Shown here one piece after another: positions 17,055-24,963 of a DNA stretch of 64,000 bases (positions within the stretch are counted from its first letter, which is position 1; each line of letters starts with the position of its first letter). The stretch comes from Acinetobacter piscicola. GTDB taxonomy: Bacteria > Pseudomonadota > Gammaproteobacteria > Pseudomonadales > Moraxellaceae. The notes below the pieces were generated by a model that did no database searches, was not told where the DNA came from, and was given only the letters and a program-made list of their open reading frames with translations. A program made the translations under genes and the position numbers. The DNA is taken from the NCBI RefSeq assembly GCF_015218165.1, contig NZ_CP048659.1, forward strand, positions 2,108,001 to 2,172,000, given 5' to 3'.

Positions 17055-18899
17055 TTAATTTACTTGATTTTTCTTATATAAAGCCGCTAAAGTTCGGTCA
17101 TCATGATGGCCTGTTTTAAAAAAATGCATCCATTCTAATAAAGCCTGCTCTGGCTGATCGTGTTGCAAAACAGGTTCAAGCTCTGTATATAAATCTAGCC
17201 ATTTCTGTTGATTTGCAAGTCCAGCATCGGTTTCAAAAATTGGATCTGAAATACCGTCTGTCATTAATAAAACAGCTTTTAAGTCTTTAAAACAGCCTAT
17301 TTTGACCCGATTACCCAACTCTTGATGAATACTACGATCCAAAAACTTAGTCTGTCCTGCATATTCCCCCCCATCGGCAACATTCATCAATCGTACCGTG
17401 TCTTGAGTAAATGCAGCGATTGCACCATCACCCACGGAGAATGTACTAATTAAGTTTTTATCTGCATGTTGATAGACCACCGCAACCAAAAGTGTGGTTG
17501 AAAATGCTTTAGTTGCGACATGCTGCTCAGCTGCAAGCTGATCGAGTTGTGTGAGAATTGAGCGATAAATCTCATAATAAACATGATAGAACTGTTGATT
17601 TAATTTATTGGCAATTCGTTGTGTATCCGCATGTTGAGGCTGATCTAATTGCCATTGTTTAATATCTTCATTTAAAGCATCAATCGTATGTTCATTGAAA
17701 TAACGTTGAAATTCTTTCTGTACAATCTCAACTGCAATTCTTGAACCTTCACGAGAATATTCCGCACTACCTGCACCGTCTGCAACCGCCAATACCGACC
17801 AATCGCTATTTGCAATGTGCATCAATGAAAAATCATCATCTCGGAAACTTCCTGCATGTTCATGGGAACGACCACGGCGACTTGCCGCAATGAGCTGATA
17901 GTCTGCTGTATCTATACACAGTTGATCTGTATGCGTTTTAACAAAAGCTTGCCCTGCCTCAGGTTCAATCACTTTCCATAAACTACGTGGATCAGGAATC
18001 ACGTTTAAACGGCATTGTCCTGTATAGACTTCATCATTGACACGATATTGGAATGAAAAATTAAACTCATCAGCTTGGTTGGGTTGACCTTGAATACTTT
18101 GTGTCGCTTGATCAAAATAAAAAATATCATTTGGAAATTTAAAACTTTCCTCAATATATTCTATATTTTCAGGTTTTTGACTCGATAAGATTTGAATTTT
18201 TGAAGTATAAGGTTGCCCTGCACGTGCATTATCAACTTGAAACTTCACATCATTTACTTTGCGCTGTATAAACACGTCTGTAATCTCGGTTCTATTTTGT
18301 TCGATTTGTGCTTGTTGTTGCTGTATGGAGATCTCTTGTTCAACTTGTTGCGCTTCAGAATCAATAAGAATCTCTTCTATCGCCATTATCGGGGCACTGA
18401 CTCCTGCAACTGCAACAGACATATTTTCATGAGCTGCTTGTACATCATCTTGTTGTTGATGCGAAATAATCGTCTCAGATAGGACTGAGTGTGCGGGTAC
18501 AGTTTGTGCTGAGCGATCTTGCTCAACATCTGTATTACTTAGGCTATTTTTTAAAATATCAGTAATTTGATCAGAAATATTTTGTTCTTGACGTTGAGCA
18601 TCATCAAGCAATGTTAGCGCACTCTGTTCAGTCGGTAAGATCTCCTTGTCATCCAAATCTAATTGCGCTTGTTGAATCTGCGGCTCATTTTCATGTGAAT
18701 GTTCTTTATTCTCAAAATATATGGGTTCTAAGATTTCAGTCAGTAAAGGTGGCGTTGCAGATTGCTTTTTGAGTTCATACACTAATTTTGAGAGTTGTTG
18801 TAATTGCTCATCTGTTTTAAAAAACTCGATAAATTGATCATCTAAACCCAGTTCATTGACTGCCAAAATTTTTTTAATTTTACATAATAATTCTTGCAT
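17055..18899 (-). CDS. PP2C-type protein phosphatase with Gln-rich N-terminus and Ig-like domain
   Basis: This protein has about 614 residues. The first 210 are acidic and Gln-rich, probably disordered. A beta-sandwich segment follows (YTSKIQILSSQKPE...SIQGQPNQADEFNF...VYTGQCRLNVIP), resembling Ig-like domains. The C-terminal PP2C domain has VLAVADGAGSAEYSREGS with the metal Asp, and VLLMTDGISDPIFE. It would reverse the action of the adjacent kinase. The frame is open to 18914, but the ATG at 18899 has an AAGGGGG ribosome site four bases before it; that site includes the codons just after the upstream ATG, so 18899 is the start. It lies 42 bases from terY. Confidence 0.85.
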   Translation of the reverse strand: MQELLCKIKKILAVNELGLDDQFIEFFKTDEQLQQLSKLVYELKKQSATPPLLTEILEPIYFENKEHSHENEPQIQQAQLDLDDKEILPTEQSALTLLDDAQRQEQNISDQITDILKNSLSNTDVEQDRSAQTVPAHSVLSETIISHQQQDDVQAAHENMSVAVAGVSAPIMAIEEILIDSEAQQVEQEISIQQQQAQIEQNRTEITDVFIQRKVNDVKFQVDNARAGQPYTSKIQILSSQKPENIEYIEESFKFPNDIFYFDQATQSIQGQPNQADEFNFSFQYRVNDEVYTGQCRLNVIPDPRSLWKVIEPEAGQAFVKTHTDQLCIDTADYQLIAASRRGRSHEHAGSFRDDDFSLMHIANSDWSVLAVADGAGSAEYSREGSRIAVEIVQKEFQRYFNEHTIDALNEDIKQWQLDQPQHADTQRIANKLNQQFYHVYYEIYRSILTQLDQLAAEQHVATKAFSTTLLVAVVYQHADKNLISTFSVGDGAIAAFTQDTVRLMNVADGGEYAGQTKFLDRSIHQELGNRVKIGCFKDLKAVLLMTDGISDPIFETDAGLANQQKWLDLYTELEPVLQHDQPEQALLEWMHFFKTGHHDDRTLAALYKKNQVN

Positions 18900-18941
18900 A
18901 CTGCCCCCTTTCAATGATCAATCATTTTATTTATCAAAAAT

Positions 18942-19994
18942 TTAACCTTGACCACGGGTCAAATCAAAATCCCCACCTTCCGTACTAAAACTCACTTGAC
19001 GGCGGCACCATGGGCAAACGACATATTCACTATAGCCGTCATAACACATCAGATTGCCACAACCACACATGGCAAAAGCAGTATCTGCATAACAATGTGG
19101 ACATTGCGACCATCCTTCTAATTTTGATGTATTAATTTGTGGTTTTTCAGCACTATGATCCGTCCAACTAAAATATTCCTCACTGATCGCTTCGCAAGTC
19201 TCTAATTTAAAATTGTATAAATTAATATTTAAGTCAGATAAACCGCCATATTGTAAATTTCTGCTATATTTCAACAGATAAGGGTGTTGTAATTTTTGAC
19301 AACGCCCAATAAAAGTAACGACACGATCATCAGCATGGCTTTTTCGGAACGTGAGTTTTGACTTAGCTAAGTTCATATAACGCTGATCAAGTGGAATTAA
19401 TTCTTCTGAGTTTTGAAAATTTGCCACGCTAACACTTTGTGACACCACAGAAGCACTGATCCATTTACATAGACCTTTGACATATTCTTGGTTAATTTGA
19501 TCAACCGAAATACAGTGTTCCGTTAATTCTTTTAAGATAGAAAAATCAACATCTTGTCCAAGACCAATCACAATCAAAGTCACACGATGGCTATATTTCG
19601 TTTTCCATTGTTGAATAGCATCTTGATAATCATCCGTCGGGCGACCATCGGTAAATAAATAAACGACGGGTTTCCAGTCACCTTTAACATCTGCAGTGGT
19701 TTTGATCACTGAGCGATCTATTTCTTTACCTAAATGGGTCAGTGCTTTGCCTAGATGCGTCCCGCCGCCCAAAGGTAATTCACATCGTTGATAGGCATAT
19801 AATTCTGTGAGTGGTACTAAAGTACGCACAATTCCCGCATAAGCAATCAATGAAACATAGACTGTTTCTAGTGCATAAGGGTCGGTGCATAAACTACGCA
19901 TAATAAAGTCAACACCTTCTTGCACAGCAACTAAAGGCTGCCCCGCCATAGATTCGGAACAATCAATCACGAAAAATACAGGTAATCGACGCAT
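18942..19994 (-). CDS. terY: TerY-like vWA protein with C-terminal zinc ribbon
   Basis: This is a 350-residue protein with an N-terminal vWA domain. The MIDAS is DCSES at 10-14, with later GGGTHLGKAL and a VYLFTDGRPTDD strand. After about residue 210 there is a linker and a cysteine-rich end (CPHC, CGCGNLMCYDG, CPWC) that fits a zinc ribbon. It is the TerY of the kinase-phosphatase triad and is the substrate or scaffold candidate for the switch. The gene belongs to a run of three vWA genes, of which only this one has the zinc tail. It is 42 bases upstream of the phosphatase. Confidence 0.88.
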   Translation of the reverse strand: MRRLPVFFVIDCSESMAGQPLVAVQEGVDFIMRSLCTDPYALETVYVSLIAYAGIVRTLVPLTELYAYQRCELPLGGGTHLGKALTHLGKEIDRSVIKTTADVKGDWKPVVYLFTDGRPTDDYQDAIQQWKTKYSHRVTLIVIGLGQDVDFSILKELTEHCISVDQINQEYVKGLCKWISASVVSQSVSVANFQNSEELIPLDQRYMNLAKSKLTFRKSHADDRVVTFIGRCQKLQHPYLLKYSRNLQYGGLSDLNINLYNFKLETCEAISEEYFSWTDHSAEKPQINTSKLEGWSQCPHCYADTAFAMCGCGNLMCYDGYSEYVVCPWCRRQVSFSTEGGDFDLTRGQG

Positions 19995-20068
19995 AAACTC
20001 ACCTTGTTCATTGTTATTATTTCAAGCCTTTTTATTAAACTTACATTCAATTGCATTTCAGAATGATT

Positions 20069-20704
20069 TTATAGCACCAATTGAATTTCCGAAGGCGGCG
20101 GCGGCAACTCAATTGCATCTGCGACACCTGCACTACTACTCCCCGCTACCACACTTGCAGAAACCCATTTAAAGAAACTGGCAAATGAGTTCGAATCCAT
20201 CGAATCCAACACCACAACTTGAGAAGTCAATTGTTGTAATGCTTCAGTTTTGGCTTTTGGACCCGCAGCACATGCCACAATCGTTGCAAAGTTAAGCTGT
20301 TGAATAGTTGGAATAATCTGTTGATAGGCATATACATCTGAGGGTGAACCATCCGTCATGAGGAACAAGAGTGGTCGCCAATCGCCTTTTTGCTCTTCTG
20401 TGCTTTTCTTGATATTTTTTTGCACATCTTCTGCTAACAGCTCCAAGGCTGCCCCCATAAATGTTGCACCAACACTCGGTACTTCAATTTCAGGCAATTG
20501 CACTTGATCCAACGGCGTTAAAGGCAAATAAATTTTTGCCTGCATATCAAAGGTAATGACACTAAGATGTACACTTTCCAATGCATAAGGATCTTGCCTG
20601 AGCGCACTCAGCATCGACTGCAAGCCCACATTTACCGAATGAATTGGCTCTCCACGCATAGAGCCTGAGGTATCTAATAAAATATAAACAGGTAGTCGAC
20701 GCAT
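20069..20704 (-). CDS. TerY-like vWA domain protein
   Basis: This vWA protein of about 211 residues has the MIDAS DTSGS near residues 10-14 and LFLMTDGSPSDVY further on. It ends in a proline run (ELPPPPSEIQLVL) very like the one at the end of the 21512-22150 protein (DLPPPPPEVNVVL). The open frame reaches 20749, but the ATG at 20704 with GAGG eight bases upstream is the start; it also restores the MRRLPVY beginning that the three vWA genes share. The shared tails suggest a common partner. It lies 49 bases from the TerD gene. Confidence 0.88.
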   Translation of the reverse strand: MRRLPVYILLDTSGSMRGEPIHSVNVGLQSMLSALRQDPYALESVHLSVITFDMQAKIYLPLTPLDQVQLPEIEVPSVGATFMGAALELLAEDVQKNIKKSTEEQKGDWRPLLFLMTDGSPSDVYAYQQIIPTIQQLNFATIVACAAGPKAKTEALQQLTSQVVVLDSMDSNSFASFFKWVSASVVAGSSSAGVADAIELPPPPSEIQLVL

Positions 20705-20753
20705 ATTTTTTCCTCGTGATGATTTGTCGTGATTAAATGGATCATTCACATGA

Positions 20754-21395
20754 TTAAACGTATTGTTTTAGCCATTCCACAAAGTTATCTGACTCAGACG
20801 ATGAGCCAATGGCGTTAAATTTCCAACCAGCATTCTCACGCATGAGTTCAGCAAAAAGTAAGGAACGTTGTTGTTCATATTGTCCCTGACCTGACAAATT
20901 AAAACGGACCATTTCTTTGCCAGAAGCATCAACAGCACGAATAAACGCATTTTGTACCTGTCCAAAATGCTGCTTGTTTTTATTGCCTTCGTAAATTTGC
21001 ACAATAAATACAATTTTATGATAAACAGGTGCTAATGAATTTAATTTAACAATGATTTGCTCATCATCCCCATCACCTGCCCCCGTACGGTTATCTCCTG
21101 TGAGCCAAATATGACCAGAGGGATGCTTAAGATTATTGAAGAAAATAACGTCACTATTGTTTAAAGTCGGATGCCCCGAAGTATCTCGCCCGAGATTTTG
21201 CACTTTACCATTAGCATCACATAAAAAAGCGATCACATCCAAATCATATTCTGCAGTTTGTCCGCCAAATAATCCCCCTAAAAAGCCCTTTTTCTGCTCG
21301 GCGATGTCCCAACCCAAGCCAATGGTGACCAATGACAGATTATTTTCTGCCTTTTCTAATGTCAGACCTTGTCCTTTTGCTAATGTAATCCCCAT
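20754..21395 (-). CDS. TerD family protein in the TerY operon
   Basis: This 213-residue TerD protein has the intact Ca2+ loop [13 protein letters not shown] at 100-112 and DLD at 51-53. It carries the GGFLGGLFGG insertion (38-47) found also in the protein at 3714-4301, and an extra loop GRDTSGHPTLNNSD before the metal site. Its location between two vWA genes links TerD with TerY proteins directly. The C-terminus is shorter than in the classical copies and ends in DNFVEWLKQYV. It is a member of the TerX/TerZ side of the family by these insertions, though the symbol is not certain. Confidence 0.88.
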   Translation of the reverse strand: MGITLAKGQGLTLEKAENNLSLVTIGLGWDIAEQKKGFLGGLFGGQTAEYDLDVIAFLCDANGKVQNLGRDTSGHPTLNNSDVIFFNNLKHPSGHIWLTGDNRTGAGDGDDEQIIVKLNSLAPVYHKIVFIVQIYEGNKNKQHFGQVQNAFIRAVDASGKEMVRFNLSGQGQYEQQRSLLFAELMRENAGWKFNAIGSSSESDNFVEWLKQYV

Positions 21396-21511
21396 GTTAT
21401 TTTCCTTTTTTTCTTTTAGTTGAAAGCTTTAGGGACAGCGAAATATCTTAATTTTCAGCCATCCGATCTATCGTTTTTATCTTTAAGTGAAGTCTAAAAT
21501 CATCTATATAC

Positions 21512-22150
21512 TTAAAGTACAACATTGACTTCAGGGGGGGGTGGTGGCAAATCACTCAAACCTGTCACTTCTTTTTGTCCTGCATCGACTTTTTGACTGC
21601 CTGTAGAAATACTTGCAGACACCCATTTAAAAAATGCTTTGATGGTATTTGAATCTGCGGTTGCAAGCTCCACCACGACTTCCGTAATTTGCTTTAAAAT
21701 TGCTGTTTCAGCATTGTGTCCTGCAGCACATGCAATGACCATACCCGTTTTGACTTTTTTTAGTTTTTCAAAACCTTTCTTCCAGTCATCTGTTGGTGCA
21801 CCATCGGTCATGATAAAGACCAAAGGTTTCCAATCTCCACGCGTATCTGGTGTTGTTTTTTGCACTTCTTGTTCAATTTTATCCGCCAATAATGACAACG
21901 CTTCACCAAGCTGTGTTGTTCCTGTTGCTTGTAAATTCGGCGTATTAAACATTGCCAGTTCAGTCAATGGCATCAACTGTTTGGCAGTCGTATCAAAAGT
22001 GATGATGGACAAATAAGCGGTTTCTAAGGCGTAGGGATCTTGTCGCAAAGAGGAGGCCAACATTTCCACCCCATTTTTAACAGCTTCAATAGGTTCACCT
22101 AACATCGAGCCTGATGTATCAAGCAATAAATAAACGGGCAATCTTCTCAT
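21512..22150 (-). CDS. TerY-like vWA domain protein, first gene of the TerY operon
   Basis: This is a 212-residue vWA protein with MIDAS DTSGS at 10-14, TGTTQLGEALSLL and VFIMTDGAPTDDW. It ends in a Pro-rich tail, PPPPPEVNVVL. It is very similar to the protein at 20069-20704 and is likely its recent duplicate. AAGGA lies about ten bases upstream of the start. It heads the operon running down to the kinase, so the promoter should be in 22151-22393. A gap of 116 bases separates it from the following TerD gene. Confidence 0.88.
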   Translation of the reverse strand: MRRLPVYLLLDTSGSMLGEPIEAVKNGVEMLASSLRQDPYALETAYLSIITFDTTAKQLMPLTELAMFNTPNLQATGTTQLGEALSLLADKIEQEVQKTTPDTRGDWKPLVFIMTDGAPTDDWKKGFEKLKKVKTGMVIACAAGHNAETAILKQITEVVVELATADSNTIKAFFKWVSASISTGSQKVDAGQKEVTGLSDLPPPPPEVNVVL

Positions 22151-22393
22151 GCTTATCTGTCCTTGTTATCAATTTATAAACTTTGTTGTTATAAGCATCT
22201 TAGCTTAAATATTAAAATAGTAGAATATCCTGATTTTCTAATTTTCAATTTAATATCATTTCTCTTTAGGACACATTTCAACATTAATTTGTGTTTATTA
22301 CTTTAAAATTATTGTTATTTTCAAGCAGCAACATGATGATTTTGTCATCATATTGCGCATACCGAAGTCGAAACCTCAGTTAAAACATCTTAA
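22151..22393 (-). promoter_or_regulatory. Presumed promoter region of the TerY operon
   Basis: This is 243 bases of AT-rich sequence between the first terY-like gene and the small lipoprotein. A small hairpin, ATGATGA (22333-22339) with TCATCAT (22345-22351), follows the lipoprotein gene. No confident promoter hexamers or copy of the 10081 inverted repeat were seen. Confidence 0.35.
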
Positions 22394-22576
22394 TTAATTT
22401 GTGCGACCTTCCTGATTTGCATGACCTGAGCAATGTGCTCCACCACCAATGACAAAACCACGTTCTGCTTTACATGAACCAATCACTTGCCCACGTGAAT
22501 CATACGTTGTCACTGTTGATGCACATCCTGTCATGACTAGCGCAGTAAAAAGTGCAATTAATCCTGAAATTTTCAT
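22394..22576 (-). CDS. Small lipoprotein, tandem copy 2
   Basis: This 60-residue protein has a signal peptide ending in a lipobox (LVMTGC, Cys18). The mature part, VTTYDSRGQVIGSCKAERGFVIGGGAHCSGHANQEG, aligns with the neighbour at 22618-22866: both have TYDxxGxxIGxCKA, GF, a Cys and GHxNxxG. The two conserved Cys of the mature part may form a disulfide. Function unknown. It sits 41 bases after its paralog on the same strand, close to the TerY operon, and may or may not belong to the Ter response. Confidence 0.75.
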   Translation of the reverse strand: MKISGLIALFTALVMTGCASTVTTYDSRGQVIGSCKAERGFVIGGGAHCSGHANQEGRTN

Positions 22577-22617
22577 TTTCTTTCCTCTAAATCCTGACGA
22601 ATTGTCAATAAACCCAA

Positions 22618-22866
22618 TTAATCCAATTGAATTTGCGTGCTTGCTGGTGGAATCGGTAATAAGCCTGTTTTAATATTCACTTGTCGATAATCAATGCCTT
22701 TGGCATTTCCATGACCATAGCAAACCGCTTTTGCCCCAAAAATAAAACCTTGCGTGGCTTTACACGCCCCAATTGCATTTCCTGCGGCATCATAAGTAAT
22801 GACTTTGGCACTACAACCACTCAGAAACACTAAAAGACTTGCTATAAAATACTTTTTAAAACTCAC
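22618..22866 (-). CDS. Small lipoprotein, tandem copy 1
   Basis: This 82-residue protein begins with a signal peptide and lipobox (VFLSGC, Cys18). It shares the core ITYDAAGNAIGACKATQGF and CYGHGNAKG with the downstream gene, but has an added tail (IDYRQVNIKTGLLPIPPASTQIQLD). This looks like a tandem duplication followed by shortening of the second copy. Not recognised as a named family. Likely an outer-membrane-anchored periplasmic protein. Confidence 0.78.
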   Translation of the reverse strand: MSFKKYFIASLLVFLSGCSAKVITYDAAGNAIGACKATQGFIFGAKAVCYGHGNAKGIDYRQVNIKTGLLPIPPASTQIQLD

Positions 22867-22983
22867 CTTAACCCCTACTTCAGTTTAATTAAATAATTTA
22901 TAAAAATTATTTATTTATTTTTAATTGGAGCGAATTTTATCTATTATTTTTAAACTGTAAAGGATTATTTTTAATACATAATA

Positions 22984-23007
22984 AAAAACCACTCGAAAGT
23001 GGTTTTT
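22984..23007. terminator. Terminator downstream of the CDF gene
   Basis: AAAAACCACT (22984-22993) and AGTGGTTTTT (22998-23007) form a 10-bp stem with a CGAA loop and U runs in both directions. It follows the - strand CDF transporter gene. Confidence 0.8.
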
Positions 23008-23020
23008 AAATATATGCGCT

Positions 23021-23650
23021 TTAAGTATTTAATATTGGTTTATTTTCACGTCTTTCTTGTAAGGCTTTTTTGATCACCTGATACCCGCCTGTTAAACCTA
23101 AAGTTGCCATGATCACAGCAACAATAATATCGGGTAATAAACTGCCTGTACCAAATACACCTACTGCTGCAAAAATCACCGCAACATTGCCAATCGCATC
23201 ATTACGGCTACACAACCACACTGACCGCATATTAGCGTCACCATCGCGAAATGCATAAAGGATCACGGCTGCAATCACATTGGCGATCAATGCTAATATC
23301 CCAATTGCTCCCATTGTCATGGCTTCAGGGGGAATACCTTGCATATAGGCATAAGCTGATTTACCAATCACCACAAAACCAAACAATGCCATGGTCAAGC
23401 CTTTGATCAACGCAACAGTCGCACGCCAATATAAACTCGCACCCAATACCGCCAGCGAAATGCCATAGTTCACAGCATCACCAAAGAAATCGAGTGAATC
23501 TGCCCAAAGTGCAGATGAATGTGCATAAGCACCGCCAACCAACTCCACAAAAAACAGCGTAAGGTTAATGATGAGTGCAATCCATAACGCAGTACGGAAC
23601 TTACTATTTGGTTTTTGTGGTGCAGGTTCATGACTACACGTACATGCCAT
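23021..23650 (-). CDS. Short cation diffusion facilitator-like transporter
   Basis: This 209-residue membrane protein has about six hydrophobic segments. The CDF signature SSALWADSLDFFGDAVNYGISL occurs in helix 2, with a second acidic site (CSRNDAIGNVAVIFAA) in helix 5, equivalent to the HxxxD/DxxxD metal sites. It starts with a Cys/His-rich tip (MACTCSHEP). Typical CDF proteins are about 300 residues with a cytoplasmic C-terminal metal-sensing domain. Here the protein stops after the last helix, so that domain is absent. The divergent MerR regulator and its operator-type promoter suggest a toxic divalent metal as substrate. The cation cannot be fixed from sequence. Confidence 0.82.
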   Translation of the reverse strand: MACTCSHEPAPQKPNSKFRTALWIALIINLTLFFVELVGGAYAHSSALWADSLDFFGDAVNYGISLAVLGASLYWRATVALIKGLTMALFGFVVIGKSAYAYMQGIPPEAMTMGAIGILALIANVIAAVILYAFRDGDANMRSVWLCSRNDAIGNVAVIFAAVGVFGTGSLLPDIIVAVIMATLGLTGGYQVIKKALQERRENKPILNT

Positions 23651-23689
23651 GCTGATTCCCCTTGCTTAAAGATTTATCTGTATTATGCT

Positions 23690-23721
23690 ATTTAAAACTA
23701 TGGACTAACTCCAAGGTCAAG
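23690..23721 (-). promoter_or_regulatory. MerR-type operator/promoter for the CDF gene
   Basis: On the - strand, a -35 TTGACC (revcomp of 23715-23720) and a -10 TTAAAT (revcomp of 23690-23695) are 19 bp apart, the stretched spacing typical of MerR-activated promoters. The spacer holds the imperfect dyad CTATGGA-CTAAC-TCCAAGG (23698-23716, + strand). The divergent MerR gene begins at 23740. Confidence 0.75.
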
Positions 23722-23739
23722 TACTTTTGTGGAGCATAC

Positions 23740-24150
23740 ATGATGCAACAATATCTCATCAGCGATTTGGCTAAAAAGACCCAATTGAGTACAGATACGA
23801 TTCGGTTTTATGAAAAGAAAAATTTGATTCAAGCCAGTTTTCGAGCTAAAAATAACTATAAATATTATAATGATGAAACATTAAAACGTTTAATTTTCAT
23901 TAAGCGTTGTCGTGCATTGGATATGACCTTACAAGAGATCATCGCCTTATTGGAACAAGTTCAACACCCTGAACGAGGTTGTAAAATTGTTGATCAGTTA
24001 ATTGCAGAACATATTCAACATGTTGAAACACGGATTTTAGAATTACAAAGTTTTAAAACACAGCTTGTTGCTTTGCGCCAATCTTGTGCTTCGGACAGCA
24101 CCATTGATCATTGTCAGATTGTGAAAAATTTAGCCGCTGCAATCGAATAG
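23740..24150 (+). CDS. MerR family metal-responsive regulator
   Basis: This protein of about 136 residues has an N-terminal winged-helix DNA-binding region (ISDLAKKTQLSTDTIRFYEKKNLI) and a dimer helix, followed by cysteines in the CadR/PbrR/ZntR positions (ERGCKIVD, then SCASDS and DHC near the end). The frame is open from 23662, but that portion lies over the operator; the ATG at 23740 (or the next at 23743) follows GGAG at 23731-23734. It is divergent from the CDF transporter and should activate it when metal binds. The specific metal (cadmium, zinc, cobalt or lead) is not decided by sequence alone. Confidence 0.87.
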   Translation: MMQQYLISDLAKKTQLSTDTIRFYEKKNLIQASFRAKNNYKYYNDETLKRLIFIKRCRALDMTLQEIIALLEQVQHPERGCKIVDQLIAEHIQHVETRILELQSFKTQLVALRQSCASDSTIDHCQIVKNLAAAIE

Positions 24151-24236
24151 ATCTAAAGTTTCCGTTGGATACAGGATTAAGGAATACGCCTGCACCCAAC
24201 ACAAAAGATGACTTTGCTGATTGTCTATGCTAGATA

Positions 24237-24941
24237 TCAAAGCGACTTCTGATTTACCCGCTTTGACAATGCTTCGGCAGATTCCTTACGTTCAGAATAA
24301 CGATCTGTCAAATATGCGGCTTGCCCACGTGTCAACAATGTAAACTTATATAACTCCTCCATGACATCCACAATGCGGTCATAATAAGATGATGGTTTCA
24401 TCCGATCATTTTCATCAAACTCTAAAAATGCTTTTGGAATAGATGACTGATTTGGAATCGTGATCATACGCATCCAACGCCCTAAAATCCGCAGTTGATT
24501 GACTGTATTAAATGACTGTGAACCGCCACTTACTTGCATCAAAGCTAAAGTTTTTCCTTGCGTGGCACGAATTGCCCCAGCTGCCAATGGAATCCAATCA
24601 ATCTGCGCTTTAAAAATAGAACTCATGGAACCATGACGCTCAGGTGAACACCAAACCATTCCCTCCGACCATGCTAACAGTTCATGTAACTCCTGCACTT
24701 TTGGATGTGAAGTGTCGGCATCCTCAGGTAAAGGTAAAGCTTTAGGATGGAAAATTTTCACTTCAGCACCAAACTGTTCTAGGATACGCCCTGCTTCAAG
24801 TACAGCTAAACGGCTAAACGAACGCGCTCGATTTGAACCATACAGCAATAAAATTCGAGGTGGATGCTCATTTTCTCTTGCTTGAACTTTTTCAAACGTT
24901 GGATGCTCAAGCAGATTTAAATCAATATTTGGAAGATTCAT
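24237..24941 (-). CDS. arsH: ArsH-type NADPH-dependent FMN reductase
   Basis: This 234-residue flavodoxin-like protein contains the FMN loop [14 protein letters not shown] and the family stretch [21 protein letters not shown], both diagnostic for ArsH. ArsH oxidises methylated or aromatic trivalent arsenicals to less toxic pentavalent forms and also reduces dyes and quinones. It is the last gene of arsR-arsC-acr3-arsH on the - strand, 22 bases from acr3. Length and motifs are normal. Confidence 0.92.
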   Translation of the reverse strand: MNLPNIDLNLLEHPTFEKVQARENEHPPRILLLYGSNRARSFSRLAVLEAGRILEQFGAEVKIFHPKALPLPEDADTSHPKVQELHELLAWSEGMVWCSPERHGSMSSIFKAQIDWIPLAAGAIRATQGKTLALMQVSGGSQSFNTVNQLRILGRWMRMITIPNQSSIPKAFLEFDENDRMKPSSYYDRIVDVMEELYKFTLLTRGQAAYLTDRYSERKESAEALSKRVNQKSL

Positions 24942-24963
24942 TTCTAAAACCTTTAAAAATCAC

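Noticed and set aside
3714..22150. Ter island as part of a plasmid, prophage or transposon
   Set aside because: No integrase, transposase, tRNA end, or direct repeats were found at its borders; it lies between ordinary chromosomal genes. Horizontal origin is possible but not shown.
23662..23739. N-terminal extension of the MerR-type regulator
   Set aside because: This segment covers the MerR operator and the divergent promoter, and a GGAG site precedes the internal ATG at 23740.
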